This document shows positions 32,397 through 43,559 of a stretch of DNA of 64,000 nt, piece by piece; within the stretch, counting starts at the first letter, position 1; each line of letters begins with the position of its first letter. The position numbers were made by a program, and so were the translations under genes. The stretch lies in contig OX638368.1 in the NCBI GenBank assembly GCA_951812925.1, forward strand, positions 80,520,909-80,584,908, written 5' to 3'. Source of the DNA: Calliopum simillimum (lineage: Eukaryota > Arthropoda > Insecta > Diptera > Lauxaniidae). Below the pieces are notes generated by a model. That model did not search any database, was not told the DNA's origin, and saw only the letters and a list, made by a program, of their open reading frames with translations.

Positions 32397-34206
32397 CCCT
32401 TCGTTGCATAGCATTACACATATGCAATGTTAACTTCTCGTAGATCTGGCAGCTATCCTTATATTCAATTTACAGTTATCTCTGCATCAGTTACGTATTC
32501 AATTTGTAAACTGGCACTTTATAACCGAATTTCGCGGAGATCGGTAAAAATAAATGCACACAAATCGCGAAAGCAATTAGTGTTTTGAAAAAGTGAAAAA
32601 ATTACATTATTTTCGTGTTATGTTGTGAAATATTGTGAAAATTTACCAAAATGTAAGCATTTTTTAGAAAGTTCATTAGGTTTTCTTCGAAAATAACCAG
32701 AAATTGTCAGATACAAATTTTATCCTTATGCGTTGTGATATATAATTGCATATGTGCAAACTCATGCGTTAGCGTAGTTATGAAGTGACATTGCATATAT
32801 GTTACTATATGTCATATGTGCAATTCCATGCATTTTATCATAATATTTTTTTAGGGCGCTTACTGATAATTGAAAATTGGGAAGATAGTGCAGATGAATT
32901 TTTTAACGATGATGGCGATGATAGTGATATGGAAATCATTTTATACCGCCGTGAATATACTGAGGAGGAACCAAATGTAGGAGAAGGAACAAGTGTTGTG
33001 GTAACGAATGCCGAAGAGATAGCCAATAAGCATTTAATTGATGATATCAAATTTTTGAAAGAAAAATATAGCAAGATCATTTGGAAGCAAAAGCAATTTG
33101 CTGATGAACTAAACACTGATTTTAAAGGCACCGAAGAGCTTCCAGAAGAATTTTTGCACTTCAATGGACCTTGTTTTAAATACTTTTTTTCAGACGAACT
33201 TATAACATCTATTATTTACCAATCAAATTTATATTCTTGCCACAAAGACCCAGAAAAATGAGAAAAAATTGATAATCTAGAGTTTGAAAAATTCTTGGGT
33301 ATATAAATTGTCATGTCTGTGGTCCAAATTCCAAACAATCGCCGATATTGGACACCTGTTGTGGGAAACAAGCTCATACTGGACACTATGTCTCTTAATA
33401 GATTCGAAAAAATCAAATCTTTGTTACATTTCAACAACAATGATGACATAAAATCAAGTCACGAACCAAATTTTGATAGGCTTTTTAAGATTCGCCCCGT
33501 TTTAAACCATTTTATTGAAAAATTTAAATCCGCCCCATTTGAAAGTTGCCTATCTGTAGACGAACAGCTATGCTCAACCAAATGTAAGTCGTATCCAAAC
33601 ACCAACTTCACGCGACAGACCTTCGGAACTATGAAAGCATCTCGCCACCAAAGAAGTTTTGCAATTCCTCAAAACGAGATCCATTTAGATCACATTGATT
33701 ACTGGCCAATATGGGTAGAGAATCGTGTCACATGTAAATTACCAGGCTGTGATGGATACACTATTTTAAACTGCGAAAAATATGTCACAGGCTTATGCTT
33801 CAATAAAGCCAGAAACTGCTTTAAAATAATATGTGTATTTAAGTTTGCGTTTAAAAATAGGTACTATTTTATGAGTTAAACGAAAGTTTTCTTGAAAAAA
33901 TGTTTATTTTACACTTAAGTTTATTCATTCGAAACTGGATTTCTGTAATTTAAGATTGAATTTTGAAATTTTTTTTAATTTAAATCTAATAAAAACTACT
34001 TAGATACGAAAAAATTTGAAACCAAAATAGTGTAACATTTTCATAAATTTCCTGCATGAAATTGCATATTTACAATGTTACGTAGTTCCTGTCGCAACCT
34101 CAAGAGGGCAGCCAAATTTATTTTTTACAATCTTAACTAAGCAAGCATCAAAATAATAACGAAAAAAATTTGTATGCACACGGAAAATAAATCATGCAAC
34201 GAAGGG
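32397..34206 (+). mobile_element. piggyBac element, internally deleted
   Basis: 1810 bp with ends CCCTTCGTTGCAT and ATGCAACGAAGGG, flanked by TTAA at 32393-32396 and 34207-34210. The CCCT start and TTAA target are defining for piggyBac. The enclosed transposase is truncated in the middle. Confidence 0.93.
32855..33878 (+). pseudogene. piggyBac transposase lacking its catalytic core
   Basis: An acidic N-terminus (DEFFNDDGDDSDME), then the typical helical region (YWTPVVGNKLILDTMSLNRF, LLHFNNND, FKIRPVLNHFIEKF) and LSVDEQL, where the family has the first catalytic Asp in a SIDE(S/A) context. The sequence then skips the rest of the catalytic centre and resumes at the Cys-rich C-terminus (CKLPGCDGYTILNCEKYVTG, CFNKARNCF). 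A stop at 33259-33261 and a frame change split it. Normal length is about 600 residues; about half remains. Confidence 0.88.
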
Positions 34207-34414
34207 TTAAAAGGTTCCAAAATTTACAGATTTTCATAAAAGCTATATCCCGATGGCTGTATCTCCGAAACTATGTACTTGCTACACTTTTTGATTACAG
34301 ATTCTTCGTTAGAATTATAAGTTTCATAAGAAAAGTGGTTTAAGCCCAATTGGATTTTGGGACAATTGTAAATTTTAGCAGTTTTCTGCTATAATACACT
34401 AACTCTTCACTTAC

Positions 34415-34530
34415 ATTTTTACTTCACAAGACTTTTCGTGGTTGCAGAAAGGGCAGTTAAATTGCTGATCTAATGGTACAATATTTTTTCGTTTTGGTGG
34501 AGGTTTCCTTTTGGATTTTCGGCGACCCAT
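34415..34530 (-). CDS. ELOF1: ELOF1 (transcription elongation factor 1) exon 1
   Basis: The minus strand from ATG at 34530 encodes 38 residues: [20 protein letters not shown], then [18 protein letters not shown]. This is the highly conserved N-terminus of ELOF1/Elf1, a small zinc-ribbon protein that travels with elongating RNA polymerase II. The first Cys pair (CPFC) of the zinc site is present. The exon ends ...AAAAT followed by the donor GTAAGT, splitting a Met codon where other homologues also have Met. The frame is intact and close to the vertebrate sequence, unlike everything around it. The second exon (with the other Cys pair) was not found at lower coordinates; it may lie beyond the window, or this may be an isolated exon copy. 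Confidence is high for identity, moderate for function. Confidence 0.9.
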
Positions 34531-35465
34531 ATTTTTTTTATAATTAAAAAGTTATATTACACCTCTGCCTTACGAAATGAAAAATACGGACGAGTTCAGA
34601 TTCAGTCTGTGAACTTCAAGTAATTAGAACAAACACACGGTTAACAGAAATAACAAAATATACTCAAAATGTTACAACAAACGTCATTCTAAACATTTCA
34701 TACAAATTTATTGTAAGGGGCTCTTAGATGATCAATATAAATTTGAATATAAACTAGAGCTCGTGAGATGAGACAAGCACACAAGACAAAAAAGTCGGCG
34801 GATAGTTTAAAACAGTTTCATTAAAAAGGAGTACAGACTACCGATGAAGTTCGTCAGTTTTGCTCAAATTTCTCTTGATTTGCGTGTGTGTCCGCAATTT
34901 TTCGTCAGTCATCAGTCAACCACAAAATGGTTTGTGGTTGAGTGACAGTCAGCGGCCATATATGACTGAAGAACACGATCGCTAATGTGTAACTCCTATT
35001 ATATTCTAAATACTCATGCAACTGTTACGCACTTTTCTTGCCTACTTTTTTTTCATTATTAAACTAAAGCCGTTTTCACGACATTGAGCATTTAGAGCTT
35101 GAACCCACAGCAGTCAATATAGTCAGGCATCTATATTGTCTGAATCGTGTTGTGCACTAAAATCTGGTTCACATAGCAGACAAAATAGTCGGCAAAATAT
35201 TTTGTCAGAATCGGGTTAGTGTTTGTGCTAACTTCTATGACGATTTCGTTTCTCAAAAAAATTCTGCACTTTTTCTGCCCTCTTTCTGATAGCGTTTTCA
35301 TTTCTCGACTAAAAATTCTGCACTCTCAAGATGCAGAATTTTTAAATTTTGGGCTGAACCCAAAAATGTTGAGCTGTTCTACTATAGCTGTTCAGAAAAC
35401 ATGCAGATTTTTTTCACGGATGAGATGTTGGCAACACTGTCGTTTACTTTTGGCAGACTTCCGAT
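34531..35465. other. Upstream region of ELOF1 exon 1
   Basis: Would hold the 5' UTR and promoter if the exon is real. AT-rich, no TATA box or initiator can be assigned with confidence. No other gene recognised. Confidence 0.35.
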
Positions 35466-35898
35466 TATCGACTGTTATTATTTCCTTTTTTTTAACCTAA
35501 ATTGGCTCGTCAATCTTTTAATTCAAAGAAAGAATATGTAATCAAAAGCGCCTGGTCAGATCTACTTTCGTAGATATAGCCATTGGAAGATCGGAATATA
35601 GCTTTTACTGAAACCAGTATAAGTTCGGAACCCTTAGCTTAATAATTAATTATTTTAATGTCATATGAAAGCTATTTTAACTGATTACAAAATCTTGTAA
35701 AAAAATATTAAATCCGAGTCAAGATTTTTGAGATATGGCACATTTTTGAAAATTTTGACCAGTTTTTTATTTTTAATCACTATTTTTCCAAAAAAATGTC
35801 TGATTAACCTATAGTTTTTGTAACAAATTATAGAAGCATAATCAATTTCATCTCATTTGATATGCAATTTATGCCTCATTTCTTTCATTAGCACATTT
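35466..35898 (+). repeat. 430 bp direct repeat, left copy
   Basis: Starts TCGACTGTTATTA and ends CATTAGCACATTTTTTAT. It is nearly identical to 39815-40246 in the same orientation. Member of the AT-rich repeat family with GGAAGATCG and TTGAGATATGGC blocks. Confidence 0.8.
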
Positions 35899-36047
35899 TT
35901 TATCACGGGCCCCCTCAAGGAACGGCAGGTTTTGCTGACTTGGACCTCGGAAAACTCTATGTAGAGTTGTTCTTAATCGTCCCTAGATTTAAAATCTTCA
36001 AACCGGAAAATCGTACCTGCTTCTCTTCTCGAGATATACATATATAT

Positions 36048-36729
36048 TAGGGTGGGCCGATTTGAAAACTGATCTCGGCTACCCCCTATGTGAAAGATCA
36101 TTCAATTCTATGAATATTTGCCCAAGGAACTATACTTCTGCGTTCAACTTTAGTTCGGCGCATTTTTGATCGAAAATTGTACCTTTCATCAATATTTTTT
36201 TTTATTTTCATACTAAATTTTTAAAATTTTTATAAAGACAAAAGTAATGTCATTATATGATTTGGCTGGTATTCTGTCAGTAATCAATTAAATTGGGTTC
36301 TGTTTACATAAAAATTTCACTTGATAGTGTGGAATTGATCCTGTGTATTTAAAAAAGTAATATGGGTCAAATAGCCGAATATTATGACCGACTTTCAAAA
36401 TAAACGATTCATATTTTGGGATGAATTTTTTCAAACAAAACACCAATCTAGGCTGAAAGCTCATTCAATTCTATGAATATTTGCCCAAGGAACCATACCT
36501 CTACGTTCAACTTAAAATCGGCGCATTTTCAATTGAAAATTTTATCTTGCGTTTAATATTTATTTTTATGCTTAGTTTTCAAAATTCCTATAGAGACAAA
36601 ATTAATATCATAATATGTTTTGGCTGGTATTCTGTCAGTAATCAATAAAATTAAGTTCTGTTTTTACGAAAAGTTTACTCGGTAGCGTGGAATTGATTAA
36701 ATTTCCTCCATACAATTTGGCCCACCCTA
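36048..36729. mobile_element. TIR element with TAGGGTGGGCC ends
   Basis: 682 bp with ends TAGGGTGGGCC and GGCCCACCCTA, sitting in TATATATA so an 8 bp duplication (ATATATAT) is compatible but ambiguous. Inside, a block of about 100 bp containing TTGCCCAAGGAACTATAC is present twice in direct orientation (36100 and 36460). Noncoding, hAT-like by ends. Confidence 0.7.
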
Positions 36730-36789
36730 ATATATATATATCTGGCTCTATATATATGTGGCTTTAATCGAAACAATTAATCCTATCTT

Positions 36790-37180
36790 TGAAAATATTT
36801 GACTTAGGTGAATGAAATTTAGTGCATATACGTAAAATACTTGAGTTAATTGCATACAATAAAAGAATGGGCGATGCCACGCCCCCTCGATCCTATTATC
36901 GTCGTATCTCTGGAACTATATGACTCAGGTGAATGAGATTTGGTACATATGTAACAAAAAACGGGCGGAGCCACGCCCCCTCTATCTTAAAGAACCAAAT
37001 TTCTCATATCTTTGAAACTATTCGACACAGTTAAATAAGATTTGATTTGACATAACGTGAAGTGGACAGGATAATGCTAAGATACTTATTTGGACCTTAA
37101 CCTGAATTATGAAAGTAGTCACTTACCACTTTTAGCGCAACTCAGAGCCAACGACGTGGGCGTAATGGCTATTTGGCTCC
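36790..37180. repeat. Inverted-repeat arm with GCCACGCCCCC motifs
   Basis: The left arm of a pair whose right arm is at about 39310-39515 (TGAATGAGATTTGGTACATA here against TATGTACCAAATCTCATTCA there). The arms enclose a Helitron and the unassigned transposon-type gene at 38224-39386. Confidence 0.7.
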
Positions 37181-38120
37181 TTTTTATACCCTACACCCAG
37201 GGTATATTCACTTTGTCCTTCCGTTTGTAACGCAGAGAAGGAGGCGTGGCAGATACAGAAAAGTATATATATTCTTGATCAGCGTCACCTCCTGAGTCGA
37301 TATAGCCATGTCCGTCTGTCTGGCTGGCTGGGTGGCTGGCTGGGTGGCTGGCTGGGTGGCTGGCTGTGTGTTGAAATACACTTTTTGGGAAAACTGAGCA
37401 AGATATTTCTATGAAATTTGGTACACTGCCTCCGTCGTCAAAGTTAGCTCGGGGGATTGAAAATGAGCAAAATCGGTTATCGGACACGCCTACCCCCCAT
37501 ACAAAAAATATGTTCAAAATGCAATTCAAGGAGTATTTTTCACGACAATGCAACCAAAAAACGCATTAATACTAAAAATTGTAAGCGCAAACTCTTATAG
37601 AATACTGAGCGAATTCGGACAAGAGGGCGTGGCATCTCCCATATAAGCAAAAGCTTCAAAACGCTATACTGAAAGCGTTTTTTGAGATATTCAAACCGAA
37701 TTTGACTCAGACATTAACAATTATGAATGAAAGCTCTCAACAAAAATTGGGTGAAATCGGAAAAGAGGGTGTGGCACCTCACATAAAAGCAAAAGTTTCA
37801 AAATGCTATACTAAAAGAGTTTTTTGAGGCAATCCAACCAAACTTCACTCAAATACTAAAGACTATAAATGCATGCTCTAAGCTAAAACTAGACGAACTT
37901 GGACAAGAGGGCGTCGCACCTCCTACATAAGCAAAAGCTTCAAAACGCTATACTGAAAACGTTTTTCACTCAGACACTAAAAACTATAAATGCAAGCTCT
38001 GATCAAAAACTGGGTGAACTCGGACAAGAGGGCGTAGCACCTCTCATATGAGCAAATTTTAAAAATACTGCAGTGTAGGGTATTTAATGTTTGGCCAGGC
38101 CAAATTTACACCCTCACTAG
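37181..38120 (+). mobile_element. DINE-1-like Helitron
   Basis: Plus-oriented copy of the same family as 29435-30540. It has TTATACCCTACACCC at its left, the core with GTCCGTCTGTCTGGCTGGC, four of the roughly 140 bp units, the GGCCAGGCCAAA hairpin near 38092-38103 and CTAG at 38117-38120 followed by T. The exact first base is uncertain by 3 bp. About 940 bp. Confidence 0.88.
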
Positions 38121-38223
38121 TTTTATTTGTCTTTTTCAATTTTTTTTTTTTTAATTGTTTTTTATAATTTTGAATATTTTTTATTTTTGAAGTTTTTTTT
38201 ATAATTTTTGATGAATCTCTTAA

Positions 38224-39386
38224 TCATGTATTCATGGATGAAAATTCAATAACTGCCTTAAGAAGGTTGGTTTCATATAATTCATTTTCGATTGAATGTA
38301 AGTTAAAGCGTTCCCAGATGTGCAAAAATTCGCTGTGAACCGATTCTCCGGCTTGTTCCGACCAATATCCCAATACGTTGCCATGTTCTATGAAATCAAG
38401 GCATTTTTCAACGTGAACTCTCAAAACATGGATTTTTAATGTTTCAGAAACGTCCTCAATCATATTTAAGGCTTTAAAATCCTTATCTAAATCTTTTAAA
38501 TAGCCTTTTAAACCCATTCCTACTTTGCCAATAATTAACTACTCGATCCATACTATTGAAGGCATTTACATAAGGTACAAGAGCCAAAAGCCCAACATTT
38601 TCATTAATATCAAGATCATTAAGTTTGTTAACCTCTTTTAATAATTTTTTTCAGGAGTTGCCTTCAGAACCATCACCATGGTAATTATTTGAAATTATAT
38701 TCAATTTTTTTGGCCATATCAAAGCAACGTCCCTTCCCAACAGAGGTAACAAACCCTTCCAAAATAAATGGTTAACGAACCCCATTAAGACATGTAATTC
38801 AGGTATGACGCATTTCTTTAACACAGGGGTATCATCACTCTCGGTAAATACAGGACAGTTAACGTTACTGTAGCTCTCTTTAGCGTTCTTTTTGTTTTTT
38901 CCAGATATTTAAAATTTTGCATAGTCTTTACGCAAGTCTCCATAAGTTTTTAATTCCGAAAAGCTGTTATTTCCCAAATTTTCTGCATGAGAGCCACTAC
39001 TTGCAGCACTGCTATATTCATGTTTCCTTTGTCACTTTCTTTCAGATCTTTAAGGGAAACAAAACAGTAAGGGCAAGGATACATCGCTGAAGCAGTCTGC
39101 TGCCCGTAATCAGTAATAATTTAAAATCGCAAAAAAATTTGAAAGAAATGTCATTTATATTTGTCAGATCAAACAAGAGTTCCACGTTGTCGTATGTTTC
39201 CTTTATGTTTGGAACAATGCACAGCAATACGACACGTTTAACGCTCATTAACTTTGTGTTTTGCACGCTAGTGTAATAAAAATGATAACAATTCCCTATA
39301 TACATATTTGGTTTTTTGGATTGAAGGGGGCGTGGCCCGTTTTTTGTTGAAAATTTTTTCCTCTGTACCAATGACATATGTACCAA
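38224..39386 (-). pseudogene. Decayed transposon-type gene, family unassigned
   Basis: A minus-strand gene remnant. The N-terminal part (39386-39042) reads NVELLFDLTNINDISFKFFC and DFKLLLITGSRLLQ. A middle region in shifted frames has PELHVLMGFVNHLFWKGLL (about 38800) and GNS.KKLLKEVNKLNDLDIN (about 38630). The end (38517-38224) reads KIHVLRVHVEKCLDFI, GYWSEQAGESVHSEFLHIWE. I recognise the pattern from repeated transposon-like proteins of insects and hydra but cannot assign a superfamily. No TIRs could be linked to it with certainty; inverted arms at 36.8-37.0 and 39.3-39.5 kb are candidates. Confidence 0.55.
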
Positions 39387-39814
39387 ATCTCATTCACCAG
39401 AGTCAAATAGTTCCAGAGATACGACGAATATAGGGTCGAGGGGGCGTGGAATCGCCCATATTTTTATTGAATGCAATTAACTCAAGTATTTTACGTATAT
39501 GCAAATCCAAATGGAAATTTGGAATTTGGATAGCAAACTTGGTGTTGAATGTATTATAGACTGATCCGCTGCCGAAGACCGCCGCGAAGCCGGTATTGGA
39601 TTTTTGGGAGTCTTAAATTCTGAGCTGTGGCCGCAATCCACCCACTTACCACTACTCTTATGAAAACTACTGAGGTCTAAAAGCGATCTTAAAGCTATTA
39701 GTTGCTTGCTGTCAGGTTTTAATTATGTAAAAAAGTGAAGAATTAAGAAAACTTTATTGTATTGCTTGTTTATAATTTTTTATCATAAAACAGCTGGGCT
39801 TAATGTTAGATTAT

Positions 39815-40246
39815 CGACTGTTATTACTTCTTTTTTTTAACCTAAATTGGCTCGTCAATCTTTTAATTCAAAGAAAGAATATGTAATCAAAAGTACCTGG
39901 TCGGATCTACTTTCGTAGATATAGCCATCGGAAGATCGTAATATAGCTTTTACTGAAACCGGTATAAGTTCGGAACCCTTAGCTTAATAATTAATTATTT
40001 TAATGTCATACAAAAGGTATTTTAACTGATTACAAAATCTTGTAAAAAAATATTAAATCCGAGTCAAGATTTTTGGGATATGGCACATTTTTGAAAATTT
40101 TGACCAGTTTTTTATTTTTAATCACTATTTTTCCAAAAAAATGTCTGATTAACCTATAGTTTTTGTAACAAATTATAGAAGCATAATCAATTTCATCTCA
40201 TTTGATATGCAATTTATGCCTCATTTCTTTCATTAGCACATTTTTT
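39815..40246 (+). repeat. 430 bp direct repeat, right copy
   Basis: Same sequence as 35466-35898 with a handful of differences, same orientation, 3.9 kb apart. Both copies end at CATTTTTTAT and then diverge. No LTR features (no TG...CA ends, no primer-binding site). Confidence 0.8.
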
Positions 40247-41751
40247 ATAGGAAAACAAAAAATAAATTTAAAGAAATTTTCATAAATAACAACAATAATG
40301 GAAATTTGGAATTTGGATAGCAAACTTCGTGTTAGATGTATTATAGACTGATCCGCGGCCGAAGACCGCCGCGAAGCCACCCACTTACCCCTACTCTTAT
40401 GAAAACTACTGTGGGAAAAAAAATCAGTCCAAATTTCAGAAAAGTCGTAATATCTCGAAAATTATAGCCAGATTTCAAAAATTTTGCAATCAATACAGTA
40501 GCTTATTAAATTACCTTTCATATGACACCCATCAATCCAGCCGTTTTTGTTGATAAGACATTTTTGGAAAAATAGTGCTTTAAAAACAAAAAAACTGTTA
40601 AAAATTTTCGAAAATTTGCCATATCTCAAAAACCATGATTCGGATTTAAAACTTTTGCATAATGGTTTTGGAGCCAGTTAAAATACCTTTTATATGACAC
40701 CAATATTATTATCCATCAAATTCATCAAGGGATTCTGAACTTATACCGGTTTTCACAAAAGCTAGAGTAATTTAGGGTAATGTGGTTACCTTTTTCTTTT
40801 TACCAATTTCTACCAAAGTAATGGTAGTAGGTAAGCTTGGTCAATTTATTTGTATTAGTTATTCTATTGTTTTTACTATTTGGTAATTTATGTGCTAAAA
40901 TATTAACATTTTCAAGCGTGAGGCCAGTTAAATTGAAAGTACCTAAAAATAGCTGAAAAATAAAAGTGTCGGGTAATGTGGCTCACCCTGCCCATTTCCT
41001 AAAGAAGTACCGTTATTCGCAAATTTTGTTGACTAAAAGTCGAGTAGTAATTTTTAAGATTATATTTGCTATGAAATAGCTTTATATTCTTATTAAATAA
41101 TATTTTCTGGTAAGATAAACCAAATTCATACTAACATGTGAATAAGTAAGAAGGGTTATCGAATCATACGTAAAATAGTACTCCACATTACTCATACTCG
41201 GGTATCCTACACATGCAATTAGCTTTTTAAGGTGCAATAGTAGTCAAAGTTGATATACGGTATATAATATGGGGTAGTCCACATTACCCGAATACATCAC
41301 GTTTTTGAAATAATCATTGATTATATAAAAGAAATGTAAAATCAGACTTGCTAATGCATTTTTTCGTTGAATAATAGATCCACAATTGCATTAGAGTTAT
41401 TTGAATTTTAGAAAACTGAGTTCTGAGGAAGTAACTTAGTTATTCACCAAGTACTACAAATAAGTCAACTTGACCTCACAGCATATGCTAAGAATTTCAC
41501 ACGAATAATTAGCATTATAGAAAAGCCAAAGAGCGTAAAGAATATGCTATTATTGTTAATATGAGAAGTAAATTTGTTCCAACAGGTGCCTAAGATTTGG
41601 TAGTTGTTAAATTTTTATTTGTGTGTGTGATAATGAAGAAGTGAAAAACTTTACAAAATTATAATTCGTTTGGTTTAATTTTTGTTCTAACAGTTACAAA
41701 AGAAAATAAAAGTTTGTGTAAAAACATGTATCAACAATTTCTGCACAATAT
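40247..41751. other. AT-rich DNA with recurring GGGTAATGTGG/CCACATTACCC
   Basis: No gene. Several copies of GGGTAATGTGG (40787, 40974) and reversed CCACATTAC (41182, 41288) suggest a worn TIR or satellite element, reminiscent of but distinct from the GGGGTAATGTCGTGCA element at 10127-10994. Confidence 0.45.
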
Positions 41752-41895
41752 TGTTATGAAATTTCCTGTCTCTATGACCACAATTTCAGTCTCCTACAGT
41801 TTTCTGAGTTCGATCACTGAATTGTGTAGCAATCAAAAACACACACTTTATTTAGTTAGAAAATAGTTATTTAAACTACAAACGTTTATTTTTGC
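41752..41895 (-). repeat. gypsy LTR, left (3') copy
   Basis: TGTTATGAAATTTCCTGTCT and ATTGTGTAGCAATCAA blocks match the right LTR at 61278-61370. The match fades near 41895; the LTR probably extends to about 41985. Confidence 0.8.
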
Positions 41896-42009
41896 ACGGT
41901 ACAATTGTTTATTTTACTGCTTATTTACATTCAAAATCTAATATAAAAATTATCACTTTATTTACTTCCACTGGCACTGTGTGTACAACCTTTCCGCTTT
42001 ATTGCTTAA

Positions 42010-42199
42010 AATCAACGTTTTCGTTGCAGCACTAATTGACTTTCTTTGAACCCTTCAGTATTTGCTCGCAGGTCATACCGAGCTTTCATCTTGTCGCTAG
42101 CCAATTGAGTACGTCTCCTGATAAGCTCGTGTATATCAGCCAGTTCTTCTCTTTTTCGCGATATGTAATCGTCAGCATGGGTTATTTCTGGGACAGCGC
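42010..42199 (-). pseudogene. pol: gypsy integrase C-terminal region
   Basis: Minus-strand segment (VPEITHADDYISRKREELAD, then IHELIRRRTQLASDKMKARY and DLRANTEGF) typical of the part of gypsy integrase after the catalytic core. It ends shortly after, so the final chromo-like part is missing. It is separated from the core at 49776 by the Harbinger insertion, whose excision rejoins the two in frame. Confidence 0.88.
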
Positions 42200-42709
42200 T
42201 TAAGCCCAAGATACAATTGTGCGAGATGCGTGCGCGCGCGACGCACTAGCTGTCAAAAAAATATTCAATACACAAGGACAAATGGGGCAATTTACAATAC
42301 TGCGTCTGCGAGATGCGAGAGATTTCGCGCACGCAACAGTTTTCGAAAAAAAATTGACGTTCTTCTTCTTCTTCGAAGATTTTAAGCTGTCAATTTTGTT
42401 TTGATTGTTTAAACAAAATTATTTGTGCATTGAAAAGTCGCAAACTAAAATGCAAAAATTAAGTTGTGAAAAAATAGAAAAATTGATAGATTTAGTGAAA
42501 ATCAAAAAGTTTATTTATGATAAAAGTCACAGCTATTATAAAAAAAATGAACTGAAAGAAAAAGCGTGGCAGGAAATTGCAGCTGAGCTAGATTCTTCCG
42601 TTGGCGATTGTAAGACGGCGCACAGTGATGTGATTAGTACATGCTAGACGGAAAAAACTATTTTTTTTGCAGTTTTTTATGTTTTAGGTATGGGAAAGTA
42701 CAAAAAAAA

Positions 42710-43325
42710 ATATTTCAAAAATTTTGGACAAGTGGGTGTGGCACCTCCCATACAACTTATTTACATTTTGCGCTATATATTAAATACGAAACGTGCTATG
42801 GTTACAAAATTTTAAGTGTTTTAAGTTTTACGTAGTTTCTTAAATTTATAAAAAATTAGAGCACGGTTGGATAAGTGGGCGTGGTACCTCCCATACAACT
42901 ACAATATATTTTGGGCTATATCTTAAGAACAGAATAAGTTCGGTTATAAAGTTTGCAGTGTATGGGTCTTATGTAGTTTCTGAAATCTGTAAAAAATTTG
43001 AGTACTATTGGACAAGTGGGCGTGGTACCTCCCATACAACTACAATATATTTTGGGCTGCATCTTAAGAACTGAATAAGTTACGGTTACAAAATTTGCAG
43101 TGTATGGGTTTGATGTAGTTTCTGAAATCTATAAAAAATTTGAGTACTATTGGACAAGTGGGCGTGGTACCTCCCATACAACTACAATATATTTTTGGCT
43201 ATATCTTAAGAACGGAATATGTTACGGTTACAAAATTTGCAGTGTATGGGTCTTATGTAGTTTCTGAAATCTGTAAAAAATTTGAGTACTATTGGACAAG
43301 TCAGCGTGGTACCTCCCATACAACT
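42710..43325 (+). repeat. Five-unit 142 bp tandem array inside Transib
   Basis: Units start near 42727, 42869, 43011, 43151 and 43294, each with GGACAAGTGGGCGTGGTACC (or a near variant) then TCCCATACAACT. Open frames across it are repeat artefacts. The core GGGCGTGG.ACCTCCCATA is shared with the 141 bp units of the Helitrons in this window. Confidence 0.85.
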
Positions 43326-43559
43326 GAAATAAATCTTGCATCATAACTAACGAAAAAATTTGCAATAACGAAATTTAAAGTAGACGTGTAATATTTGATT
43401 TCTAAGGCACTAATAGTTTATTTTTTCATATTTTTTACAACATAAGCTGGACAACATTTAGCTTGAATACGATGATAAAGAATTGCTATCGGGATCGGAC
43501 CACTCTTCGCTACTTGAAGCATTATTTGAGCGCACTCCTCTTATTTCCGATGGATCAGC

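Noticed and set aside
32838..33164. Minus-strand Ser-rich ORF
   Set aside because: Antisense shadow of the piggyBac transposase N-terminus.
34740..35465. Possible upstream gene near ELOF1 (ORF 35219-35500)
   Set aside because: No recognisable domain, no splice or start context, and composition like the surrounding AT-rich repeats.
35466..40246. LTR retrotransposon with 430 bp LTRs
   Set aside because: No TG...CA ends, primer-binding site or polypurine tract next to the direct repeats, and the interior gene does not look like gag or pol.
42710..43325. CRISPR-like array of regularly spaced repeats
   Set aside because: Units are 142 bp tandem repeats with no unique spacers, in an insect transposon. 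Not CRISPR.
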